This document shows positions 1 to 7,913 of a stretch of DNA of 64,000 bases, piece by piece. The number at the start of each line of letters is the position of its first letter. Within the stretch, counting starts at the first letter, position 1. The notes under the pieces were generated by a model, which was given only the letters and a program-made list of their open reading frames with translations, ran no database searches and was not told the DNA's origin. The position numbers and the translations under genes were made by a program. The stretch is from assembly GCA_039908535.1 (NCBI GenBank), contig JAMOAW010000004.1, positions 4,777 to 68,776 on the forward strand, written 5' to 3'. The stretch is from JAMOAW01 sp039908535. GTDB taxonomy: Bacteria; Pseudomonadota; Magnetococcia; Magnetococcales; JADFZT01.

Positions 1-991
1 AAGAATCGGCTTGGCCCAAACCAGACACAATATAAGAACAAGCCCCCATAGAACCAGGAATAATGCCCAACTCCCCAACTCCAGCCCGCACCGCCCCCTT
101 GCGAGTGATCCAGACCTGCTTGCCAAAATGCGTCTCTTGCGCCAAATAGTTGTGATGACAATCAATCGGCTTTTGATCGATTTGAATCGGTCTTTCCAGC
201 ACACGACTCAAAGCCTTCAGGACGGCAGTCACCATAAATTTTCGATTGGCGCGGGCATACCTCAAAGCCCACTGCACACAAGCCAGATAATCTTTAAAAA
301 ACACGCTATCTTCTTCCAACCAAGCCAAGTCTAAATCAGGTAACGACATTTTACGCCGTTTCACCTCTTTTTTAGCCAGGTCAATAAAATAAGTTCCAAT
401 CCGATTACCCACCCCCCGCGAGCCAGAATGGAGCATCAACCAAACACCCTCCTGAGGATCCAGGCAAAGTTCAATAAAATGATTTCCCGTTCCCAACGTG
501 CCTAAATGGTGGAGGGTGTTGACGCGTTTGCTAAATAATTGCGGATGACGTTGAACAACATGGGAGAGCTCTCTTGCAACGCTATGGTTGCGCCAATAAT
601 GTTCAATCTCCGCAGGTACCTCATGCCAAGCACCCCGATCCCCAGGACCACCATTGTTGGTTCGTCCATGGGGCACCGCTTTTTCAATGGCTTGACGCAA
701 TAAAACCATATCCGAACCAAGATCTGTTTTTTTTAAAGATAATTTTTGTACACAAATCCCACAACCAATATCCACCCCCACCGCAGCAGGCATCACCGCA
801 CCCTGAGTGGCAATCACCGAACCAATCGTTGCCCCCATCCCCACATGCACATCCGGCATCGCCGCTACATGGTGAAACACAAATGGCATTTGAGCAACAT
901 TTAAAAGTTGCGCACGCGCCAACGCTTCGATTTCATCGGTATAAATTTTAACAGGCACCCGACCACCAGTTAAAATTTCACAAACAGGCAT
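1..991 (-). CDS. rtcB: RtcB-family RNA ligase, 3' end cut by window edge
   Basis: The first 330 codons of an RtcB-type RNA ligase, which joins 2',3'-cyclic phosphate or 3'-phosphate RNA ends to 5'-OH ends using GTP and Mn2+. Family landmarks seen are MPDVHVGMGATIGSV, GVDIGCG (the metal-binding region), GTLGTGNHFIE, LHSGSRGVGN and the late ITRKGAVRAG. The start is an ATG preceded by TTAGGAACGTAT, a good ribosome binding site. The protein has no break within the window; the remaining C-terminal part, including the guanylylated histidine region, lies beyond base 1. The next gene upstream, a zinc-ribbon protein, is on the same strand about 90 bases away. Confidence 0.93.
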   Translation of the reverse strand, partial: MPVCEILTGGRVPVKIYTDEIEALARAQLLNVAQMPFVFHHVAAMPDVHVGMGATIGSVIATQGAVMPAAVGVDIGCGICVQKLSLKKTDLGSDMVLLRQAIEKAVPHGRTNNGGPGDRGAWHEVPAEIEHYWRNHSVARELSHVVQRHPQLFSKRVNTLHHLGTLGTGNHFIELCLDPQEGVWLMLHSGSRGVGNRIGTYFIDLAKKEVKRRKMSLPDLDLAWLEEDSVFFKDYLACVQWALRYARANRKFMVTAVLKALSRVLERPIQIDQKPIDCHHNYLAQETHFGKQVWITRKGAVRAGVGELGIIPGSMGACSYIVSGLGQADS

Positions 992-1083
992 ATACGTTCC
1001 TAACTTGCAAAAAATTATATAGATTCAACCAAAACCTCATAAATAGCCTGCGTGAATATGCAACATGTTCGTCTCTCTTGGCT

Positions 1084-1380
1084 CTATTTTCCAAACAACG
1101 CCTTTGCTGCGGCAAAAGGATCTTCTTTAAGGACGATATGTTTTATCCCCGGGTTGTCTGTTGGTCTAAAATAGTCACAAAAATTGGCCTCATCTTTTTC
1201 CACCACCCGATCTGCTTGATTCTCTTGGCATTGATTATAATAATCAACATCGTAAAAAATACAGTTCAAACACACACGGGTCTCTTTGAGACATTTTGGA
1301 CAATCGTCAGAACGTCCATAATTGTCAGAATATAAAACTTCGCCACAATGATAACAACTACCTACTCTATCTGATGCCAT
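1084..1380 (-). CDS. small zinc-ribbon-like protein, function unknown
   Basis: A 98-residue protein with four cysteine pairs or near-pairs: CYHCGE, CPKC, CLNC and a later Cys in NFCDYF. This arrangement suggests one or two structural zinc (or iron) sites. The N-terminal half resembles a rubredoxin/zinc-ribbon knuckle, and the C-terminal half is acidic with an FDYF-like aromatic cluster. A strong ribosome binding site (AGGGGGATAAA) precedes the ATG. It lies between rtcB and a phosphoesterase gene on the same strand. I do not recognise a characterised family; similar Cys-rich small proteins are common in proteobacteria, so no function is assigned. Confidence 0.75.
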   Translation of the reverse strand: MASDRVGSCYHCGEVLYSDNYGRSDDCPKCLKETRVCLNCIFYDVDYYNQCQENQADRVVEKDEANFCDYFRPTDNPGIKHIVLKEDPFAAAKALFGK

Positions 1381-1401
1381 TTTATCCCCCTGGCCTCCTA
1401 A

Positions 1402-2313
1402 CTAATGGACCCTTCGCCAATTAAAAGTATCCGCCACAGAAAAAGTATCAGAATTTTCATCATACAAAAGCATTTCCCCTAGCAGATCACCACCCCGAAT
1501 CCAAATTCTGATATATTCATAGTTGATATCCCCTCCAGAATAAAGATCATTTGGAAGCCTGGAAATAAAATGGGGCGGAGATCCTCCCCCACCACTGGTA
1601 ATATAATGAACATCAGCGTCTATAAAACGTTCATAATTATGAAAATGCCCTGAAAGAACCAACGCAACTGGAGCCCCTCCGCGCTGCTTGCCAGCAAATA
1701 AAGGACGCAATTCATCCGAATAATCATTAATATATTTTTCTTTGGCACTGATCAGAGGTTCATGGATAGACACAACCACCACATCCGTAACTTGTGTCTT
1801 TTGCAATTGCGCCTCCAACCACACCCTTTGCGGCGAACCCGATTTAAGATCGGTTTGACTATTCAGTCCCAAAAATTTAAATTGCCCACAAGAATAAGAG
1901 TACCATTGCGATCCCTTTAGCTCTGGAAAACGTTTGAAATAGTTTGCAAGTCCTTTAAAATTCCACACATGGTTTAATAAAATTTCATGGTTGCCAATAA
2001 TTGGCAAAAAAGGAACCCCCAATTCTTTTAATGTGCCCTCCTCCCGGTCAAATTGTGCCCAAAGTTCATCGCTCGCATTGGCCACCATATCTCCTAAATG
2101 CATAATAATATCGGGTTTTTCTTTTTTAATCGCCGTCAATATACGCAATTTTGCAATATGATAAGGAGTTCTACTATCACCAAAAACATTTATCTTAATA
2201 GATTCCAATGGCTTAGAACAGACCAACTCCGTCTGATCCCCCATGGCCATCCGAGTCGTATGGCACCCCAACACCAAAACAAAAAATAAAATAAAAACCA
2301 ATCGTTTATTCAT
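1402..2313 (-). CDS. calcineurin-like metallophosphoesterase, predicted lipoprotein
   Basis: About 303 residues with the calcineurin-like metallophosphoesterase motifs in order: GDSR, HLGDMV, IGNHE, SIHEPL and GHFHNYER. These provide the ligands of a two-metal phosphatase site; the last motif resembles purple acid phosphatases. The start at 2313 is chosen over an upstream ATG at 2352 because it places a signal peptide directly at the N-terminus, ending in a lipobox-like LVLGC. The product is therefore predicted to be a lipoprotein acting in the periplasm. The substrate cannot be inferred. The ribosome binding site is weak. Confidence 0.85.
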   Translation of the reverse strand: MNKRLVFILFFVLVLGCHTTRMAMGDQTELVCSKPLESIKINVFGDSRTPYHIAKLRILTAIKKEKPDIIMHLGDMVANASDELWAQFDREEGTLKELGVPFLPIIGNHEILLNHVWNFKGLANYFKRFPELKGSQWYSYSCGQFKFLGLNSQTDLKSGSPQRVWLEAQLQKTQVTDVVVVSIHEPLISAKEKYINDYSDELRPLFAGKQRGGAPVALVLSGHFHNYERFIDADVHYITSGGGGSPPHFISRLPNDLYSGGDINYEYIRIWIRGGDLLGEMLLYDENSDTFSVADTFNWRRVH

Positions 2314-2475
2314 TTTTTGCCAATGTACCCCACTAAAATCGATAAAAAACATATTTTTATATCCTATCTATAAAACAATTTATTTTGCAATCATACCCTA
2401 TTATACCCCTATCCAAAGTTCTATGGAATTGAATTTAATCAAACATAGAGACAACTCCTAAAAAAAAGCGTAAAA

Positions 2476-2506
2476 AAAAGGTGGACGTCTAAAACGTCCA
2501 CCTTTT
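2476..2506 (-). terminator. Rho-independent terminator of the dsr operon
   Basis: A perfect 13-bp stem (AAAAGGTGGACGT paired with ACGTCCACCTTTT) with a five-base loop. Read on the minus strand it is followed by a run of eight T. It lies 24 bases after the dsrL stop codon, so it most likely ends the dsrA-dsrB-dsrL transcript. Confidence 0.88.
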
Positions 2507-2529
2507 CTCATCCAGCTGATAAACCCTTT

Positions 2530-4416
2530 TTACTGCCCCATCCCCATTTGAATATATCCACATGGGCACGCCATTTGGCACACATGACATCCTGTGCAAC
2601 GGGTATAGTCGGTAAACATCACCCGTCCCTTGGGACGCTTATAATCACGATGAATAGCCTCTTGAGGACAGAAAATCCGGCACTGATCACAGACCATACA
2701 AAGACCACAACTCAAACACCGTTTGGACTCAGCCAAACCTTGTTCAAGAGTTAACGTCTGGGCAATCTCTTGAAAGCCAGTAATAGCCTCTTCGGAAGAG
2801 ATACATGTCTCCTCATTCCGGGGTGCGGGTGGATAAAATGTCATCCGCATTTCCGTATGCCGTACTGGACGCCCTTTGTGGGGAAGCTGATAATACGTAC
2901 CACTCAAATAGCCATCGATGGCACGAGCCGCCACGCGACCTTGTCCTACCGAACGGGTTGAAATACCAAGACCCAAAACATCACCGCCAGCAAAAACCCC
3001 TTTTTCTTGGGTTTCCATAATATTATTGGCTTCCACAAAGCCCCATTTATTGGCCAAAGAGGTCATCCCCTCTTCCAATTCAGGAACCTGTCCAACACCA
3101 ACAATAACGGTATCTGCTTCCAATAAAAACTCCGAACCAGGAATAGGAACCGGACTCCGACGACCAGATTTGTCCGGGGCTCCCAATTCCATACGAATAC
3201 ATCTAATGGCCGTGGCTCGACCACCTTCGGTGACAAAACCCACGGGAGCTGCCAAAAATTCAAAGCGGATTCCTTCCTCTTCGGCCTCTTTGACATCTTT
3301 GGCAATAGCGGGCATCTCTTCTTTGGTACGACGATACAAAATGGTCACCTGTGAACCAACACGTTTGGCCACACGCGCAGAATCCATGGCCGGCTTTTGG
3401 GCAGCAGATTCATGACCAATCAATTCAACCTGTTCATCAATTGCTTTTTGCGCAGCCTCCATGCCTGCGGTATCATGAGCCTTTTCAGCCGCTTCCCACT
3501 CTTCTTCTAAATCAGAATGCAAACGCAAAGAGACACGCGCCGCATCCACAGCACTATCCCCACCACCAATCACCACCACCTTGGCACCAATTTCTACCTT
3601 GGCTCCGGTGTTGACTCGGTTCAGAAAACCAGCCCCAGTAAAAACATTGGCCGAGTTTTCCCCTTCAACGCCTAAATTACTCCCTTTGTGCGCCCCAATG
3701 CCAATATAAACCGCATCAAAATCTTCTTGAAGCTTTTTAAAAGAGATATCGCGTCCAACACGAATATTACACTTAAGCTCTACCCCAAGATCCAAAATAT
3801 TTTGAATTTCTGCGTCTAAAACAGCCTCTGGGAGACGATAAGAGGGAATACCATAACGCAACATACCACCTGGTTTTTCAAATGCTTCAAAGATGGTCAC
3901 ACCATATCCACGCCGGACCAGTTGATACGCACAAGAAAGACCCGTAGGACCAGAACCGATAACGGCAATTCGTTTGCCCTTTTTCTTATCGGTAAGCATC
4001 TTTAGCTTAAGCTTGCGTTTGAGGCCATGATCGCCAATAAAACGTTCCATATTGTTAATGGCAACCGCCCCATCCTCAAGGTGCTGCCGGTTACAACCGG
4101 TCTCACAAGGGTGAGGACAAATGCGACCATGTATGGCTGGCATCGGGTTTTTATCGGTCAAAATCCCCCATGCTTCATCCATGGCTTCTTCCAGAGGCCT
4201 TTTTAACAAATTGGCTTGGGCTATGGTGGTTAAATAACCGCGAATATCCTCACTGCTGGGACATTCGTTGCGGCAAGGCGGCAATCTTTGGACGTAAGTA
4301 GGACATTTATAGCTACGGGCATTGCGGACAATGATCTGCTCAATCTCCCCAACTCCCAGCGTGGCTTCCACATCCGCCCGAGTATGCCCCTTGCTCAGGA
4401 TAGTCGTTTCAATCAT
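2530..4416 (-). CDS. dsrL: DsrL-like iron-sulfur flavoprotein oxidoreductase
   Basis: A 628-residue protein of the glutamate-synthase small-subunit/DsrL type. The N-terminal region (about 35-125) carries the Fe-S cysteine motif (CRNEC, CPHPCETGC). An FAD-binding GxGxxG fold (IGSGPTGLSCAYQL, about 153-166) follows, then an NAD(P)H-binding fold (VVIGGGDSAVDAAR). Two C-terminal 4Fe-4S clusters follow (CLSCGLCMVCDQC and CTGCHVCQMACPC). In sulfur oxidisers DsrL is the NAD(P)H-linked partner of DsrAB. The gene follows dsrB by 48 bases and has a good ribosome binding site (TTAGGAGCAGACGT). An unusual charged, helical insert of about 50 residues interrupts the second nucleotide-binding region just after the GGGDSAVDAAR motif. 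An alternative is a generic NADPH-dependent glutamate synthase beta subunit, but the dsrAB context makes DsrL much more likely. Confidence 0.88.
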   Translation of the reverse strand: MIETTILSKGHTRADVEATLGVGEIEQIIVRNARSYKCPTYVQRLPPCRNECPSSEDIRGYLTTIAQANLLKRPLEEAMDEAWGILTDKNPMPAIHGRICPHPCETGCNRQHLEDGAVAINNMERFIGDHGLKRKLKLKMLTDKKKGKRIAVIGSGPTGLSCAYQLVRRGYGVTIFEAFEKPGGMLRYGIPSYRLPEAVLDAEIQNILDLGVELKCNIRVGRDISFKKLQEDFDAVYIGIGAHKGSNLGVEGENSANVFTGAGFLNRVNTGAKVEIGAKVVVIGGGDSAVDAARVSLRLHSDLEEEWEAAEKAHDTAGMEAAQKAIDEQVELIGHESAAQKPAMDSARVAKRVGSQVTILYRRTKEEMPAIAKDVKEAEEEGIRFEFLAAPVGFVTEGGRATAIRCIRMELGAPDKSGRRSPVPIPGSEFLLEADTVIVGVGQVPELEEGMTSLANKWGFVEANNIMETQEKGVFAGGDVLGLGISTRSVGQGRVAARAIDGYLSGTYYQLPHKGRPVRHTEMRMTFYPPAPRNEETCISSEEAITGFQEIAQTLTLEQGLAESKRCLSCGLCMVCDQCRIFCPQEAIHRDYKRPKGRVMFTDYTRCTGCHVCQMACPCGYIQMGMGQ

Positions 4417-4464
4417 ACGTCTGCTCCTAAGTAAAGTTTTGGCGAAAAATAATGTGCATCTCTA

Positions 4465-5538
4465 TTAGAGACGGACATGGGAGGACCGGTTTAACGTAGA
4501 CAAGGCATCAACACCATCTTCGATATGATAACGGGTAAATTCAAACCCAGTTTTTTCAAAAAAGCGTTTCCAACCGATCCGTTCGATCCACTCGCCAACC
4601 CGCTCCCAGGGTTTACCATCCTCTTTATAAGCTTTCAGGATTGTCTTGACGGCTTCAGAAATCTCTGGCCAACGAGGTGGTTTGTTGGGCAAACCCCAAA
4701 CAGCCAACCGATGAAAAGAGGGACCACTACGGGTACTGGCCGATTTACCACCCACCCAAATGGAAAGGGTATCGGTATCTGAATCCCGAATCTCCATACT
4801 GGGGCATTGACCATGGCAGGCACCACAATACATACATTTTTCTGCCACAACATGAACCGTCTCTTTGCCATTGACAACATCTGGGCGAATCGCCGCAACC
4901 GGACACACCGCAACAACTTTCGGCAGTTCACAAATCTGCATGTTGTCATGGTTGATACGCGGGGGATGATGATGCTGAACAATAATAGAAATGTCCGCCT
5001 GACTGGCACAGTTGATCTGGCAACAAGAACTGGAAATTTTAACGCGATTCGGGAAGGTCTCTGTTTTAAAATCATCAATCAAAGAGTCCAACAACGCCTT
5101 CACCGCACCAGCAGCATCACTGGCAGGAAGATTACAGTGCAACCAACCCTGCGTACACACTACATTGGAAACCGAAGGGCCCGTGCCTCCCAAAGGAAAA
5201 CCCAGTGTCTCTTCGACATCCTTGATTAATGGGGCCAGATCAGCCTCGTTGTCCAGCAAAAATTCAACGTTGCTACGGGTGGTAAAACGCAAAAATCCTT
5301 TGCAATATTTGTCGGCAATCACACAAATTTGCCGAATCAAATCCGCACTCATGGTCCGGGGAGAACCTGCACGGACGGTGTATAGCTTATCCCCATTGTT
5401 GGCTACATGAACCAAAACACCTGGTCTGAGCCGCTCATGGTAATCCCATTGCCCATAGTTTTTGGCCATCATGGGGTGAAGATATTTTGTATAATCGGGT
5501 GCGCCCTGATCCCGTGGCGCCATCTCGGTCTTGCTCAT
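4465..5538 (-). CDS. dsrB: dissimilatory sulfite reductase beta subunit
   Basis: A 357-residue DsrB, a normal length for the family. It shows TQGWLHCNLPA and SCCQINCA (the siroheme/4Fe-4S cysteine region), then PVAAIRP, a ferredoxin insert with CMYCGACHGQC, and the end region WERVGEWIERIGWKRFF. With DsrA it forms the cytoplasmic alpha2beta2 siroheme sulfite reductase, which can run reductively or, in sulfur oxidisers, in reverse. The reading frame extends upstream to a TTG at 5598, but the ATG at 5538 with AAGGA upstream starts the homologous region and is preferred. It lies 69 bases after dsrA and 48 before dsrL, in one transcription unit. Confidence 0.94.
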   Translation of the reverse strand: MSKTEMAPRDQGAPDYTKYLHPMMAKNYGQWDYHERLRPGVLVHVANNGDKLYTVRAGSPRTMSADLIRQICVIADKYCKGFLRFTTRSNVEFLLDNEADLAPLIKDVEETLGFPLGGTGPSVSNVVCTQGWLHCNLPASDAAGAVKALLDSLIDDFKTETFPNRVKISSSCCQINCASQADISIIVQHHHPPRINHDNMQICELPKVVAVCPVAAIRPDVVNGKETVHVVAEKCMYCGACHGQCPSMEIRDSDTDTLSIWVGGKSASTRSGPSFHRLAVWGLPNKPPRWPEISEAVKTILKAYKEDGKPWERVGEWIERIGWKRFFEKTGFEFTRYHIEDGVDALSTLNRSSHVRL

Positions 5539-5607
5539 GGTTTCTTTTTCCTTTTCAACTTTTGACAAATAATATCCGGCAATACGTTGTCTAACCAATT
5601 AGGCCAA

Positions 5608-6888
5608 TTAGGCCGACTCGGAAGCCTCGGCTTCCCTCTGCCAGACTGAAGGATTTTGTTTCTGCTCACCGTCAAACTTGTTCGGAGCCAACTCCTCAAA
5701 CTTGATATAGCAGCTGGAACGGGTCTGTTTAATCATCTGTGGATCCGGTTCAATCCCCAAACGATCCAAGAAAACACCCAAACCAATCCGCTTGACAAAC
5801 TCACCAATCCGTTCGTGATCCATGCCGTTATCGTTCCAGAATTCCCATACTCGATCAATCAAATCGGTCAAATTATCCAAGTCTTCGTCGGTCTCCAGTT
5901 TCATGAAAGGAACCAAAACAAAAGCCATGGTATCGCCAACAATCAAGGTCCGCTTGCCACCCAAGAGAATCGTTGCCCCACGATCCTTACCAGGCTTTAA
6001 AGCCTTATGCATCACATTGATACAGTGCATACAACGAACACAGTTTTCGTTATCAACCACCAGCTCTTTGCCTTTGATAGAGAGGCATTTTGTTGGGCAA
6101 CGGGTCAACACGTTGTCGATAAGATTTTCGATCCCTTTGGTATCTATGAATTCAGCAACTTTTGCCTGATCTACCTGCATGGGGCCACGCCAAGTCCCAA
6201 TGATAGGCATGTCGGAGCGGTGCATGGAGTTGGAGCAGTCGTTGGCGCAACCAGAGAGTTTAAATTTAAACTTATAGACAAATTCGGGACGATGCAAAAA
6301 GGCGATATAGGTATCGGTGATATGCTTCGTCACTTTCATCGTATCAAAACAGGACATCTCGCAACGGGCATCACCTACACAACATTGCAAAGTACGCAAC
6401 GCCGCTCCAGAACCACCAATATCCCATCCTTGATGCATGAGATCTTCGGCAACGGCCATAGAGCCTTTATCGTCAAAACCTAGCAGTAAAATATCTCCCG
6501 TCATGCCATGCAGCTGAATAATTCCTGCTCCATGTTTCTCTGAGGCATCTGCCAAGCTGCGCAGAGCAGCCGTTGAATAGACCCAACCCGATGGTTCAAT
6601 AATACGCACGGTATGAAAATTGGCCAAACCAGGATATTTATCCGCCTTATCCGATACACGAGCAATCACGCCCCCACCATATCCGGGGACATTGATAATT
6701 TTTCCCTGCCAATAGTTCCATCTATTTTGGTATGACTCCTCAAGTTGATTGAGAAGTTCTGCAACCACAGGCTTTTTCTCTGACCAAGCTTTTAGATCCT
6801 TGACAAAACTCGGCCAGGGGCCAGTCAATAATTCATCCAGCATGGGTAATGACAACGGTGTTTGCAACGCTTCGTTCTTCTGACTCAT
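5608..6888 (-). CDS. dsrA: dissimilatory sulfite reductase alpha subunit
   Basis: A 426-residue DsrA. The siroheme-coupled 4Fe-4S ligands are visible as CVGDARCEMSC and LSGCANDCSN, and the inserted ferredoxin domain supplies CPTKC and CVRCMHC. The C-terminal part keeps MDHERIGEFVKRIGLGVFL. The start at 6888 is chosen because GAGAGGAGCTGCAGA precedes this ATG; the longer frame to 6924 lacks such a site. It is the first gene of dsrA-dsrB-dsrL. No dsrC, dsrEFH or dsrMKJOP genes are in this window, so the rest of the pathway must be elsewhere. Whether the enzyme is oxidative or reductive needs a phylogeny; DsrL favours oxidative. Confidence 0.94.
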   Translation of the reverse strand: MSQKNEALQTPLSLPMLDELLTGPWPSFVKDLKAWSEKKPVVAELLNQLEESYQNRWNYWQGKIINVPGYGGGVIARVSDKADKYPGLANFHTVRIIEPSGWVYSTAALRSLADASEKHGAGIIQLHGMTGDILLLGFDDKGSMAVAEDLMHQGWDIGGSGAALRTLQCCVGDARCEMSCFDTMKVTKHITDTYIAFLHRPEFVYKFKFKLSGCANDCSNSMHRSDMPIIGTWRGPMQVDQAKVAEFIDTKGIENLIDNVLTRCPTKCLSIKGKELVVDNENCVRCMHCINVMHKALKPGKDRGATILLGGKRTLIVGDTMAFVLVPFMKLETDEDLDNLTDLIDRVWEFWNDNGMDHERIGEFVKRIGLGVFLDRLGIEPDPQMIKQTRSSCYIKFEELAPNKFDGEQKQNPSVWQREAEASESA

Positions 6889-7235
6889 TCTGCAGCTCCT
6901 CTCGTTCAAATAAATCCAAGGCATCCTGGCTTTGGAAGGATAAATACCGCTTCTCTAATGTACACGGTACGTAAAACAATCAGCCATGACAACGGGGTAT
7001 TATGGGTATGTTGAAACTAGATTTTAGCACTCTTTTGGCTCATCTGACAAATAGAAAAATAGAAAATTAAGATATTCTTATATTAAAATTTTGTCGTTTT
7101 CTTACCTGCCACTCACATCTAAACTAAGAGTATACCAAGAGGAAAAAAATTCCCTCTTTTTTTTATATAAAGGTATTTTTTTCCATTTTTAATCGTACAC
7201 TCATTCCAAAAAAAGGATTAAAATTTATCAATAAA
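6889..7235. other. divergent intergenic region, dsrA upstream
   Basis: About 350 bases between dsrA (leftward) and the ankyrin gene (rightward). The part next to dsrA contains a repeated GTAC within TGTACACGGTACGT (about 6960-6973), which could be a regulator site or part of the dsr promoter. The part next to the ankyrin gene is very A/T-rich with runs of T and A. No open frame with coding character, RNA gene or clear terminator was seen. A dsr promoter must be here, but I cannot place it with confidence. Confidence 0.5.
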
Positions 7236-7895
7236 TTGTTTTTTAAGTGTATTTTAATATTGGCAATATTATTGCAAAAATCATTGTGTCAATTTTATTT
7301 GGCAGATAAAACCATTTTCCAACACCACCTAAACACTCAAAAAAAAATGGAATTGCAGAAATTATACCATAACATTAAAAAAACGAATAAAAAAAACAAA
7401 ACCAAAAATGAAAGCGATCCCATGGACAATCTTCTCTCCCTACTTTACCATAAGAAATGGGCGTACTGGAGAATCAAAAAAAAATTAATCAATCATTCTG
7501 GCCTAGCTTTCCTCTTCCCAGGACTGATACTATCCAGTTTTGTCAATCCCCCAAGCATAGATCATCCAAGTGTGCCATTCAACCCATCTGAATTAAACCG
7601 CAACACGATGACGATTGGTCAATCCATTGGATGGCAAACAGAGGCATGGGATGGTCAATTTATACTAAATTTCACTACCACGCCAAATATTGTGGATATA
7701 AAAGGCCAAACCCCTCTCATGTGGGCTGCAAAAATGGGTGATATTGAATTGGTGCAAAAACTTTTAAATGCTGGAGCAAATGTTAATATTGAAGATTTAT
7801 GGGGACAAACAGCTCTTTTGCTGGCCATTCAAAACGGTCATCGGGAGATCGTCTCTCTTCTCCTCCACCAAAAATATCCTGACTCGATGGGTTAG
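7236..7895 (+). CDS. ankyrin-repeat protein with N-terminal hydrophobic segment
   Basis: A 219-residue frame beginning at a TTG, with a hydrophobic signal-like N-terminus (FKCILILAILL). A Lys/Asn-rich stretch follows, then at the C-terminus two ankyrin repeats marked by GQTPLMWAAKMGDIELV and GQTALLLAIQNGHREIV (about 150-215). Ankyrin repeats are protein-protein interaction modules. The upstream AAAGGA is too far from the TTG to settle the start; a later ATG near 7347 would drop the signal-like segment. The N-terminal half is much richer in A/T than its neighbours. The ABC-F gene begins 18 bases after its stop. Partner and role are unknown. Confidence 0.7.
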   Translation: MFFKCILILAILLQKSLCQFYLADKTIFQHHLNTQKKMELQKLYHNIKKTNKKNKTKNESDPMDNLLSLLYHKKWAYWRIKKKLINHSGLAFLFPGLILSSFVNPPSIDHPSVPFNPSELNRNTMTIGQSIGWQTEAWDGQFILNFTTTPNIVDIKGQTPLMWAAKMGDIELVQKLLNAGANVNIEDLWGQTALLLAIQNGHREIVSLLLHQKYPDSMG

Positions 7896-7913
7896 AAACG
7901 GAATCCCAACAGA

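Noticed and set aside
574..951. Plus-strand open frame over rtcB
   Set aside because: Shadow of the minus-strand rtcB frame, which has clear family motifs.
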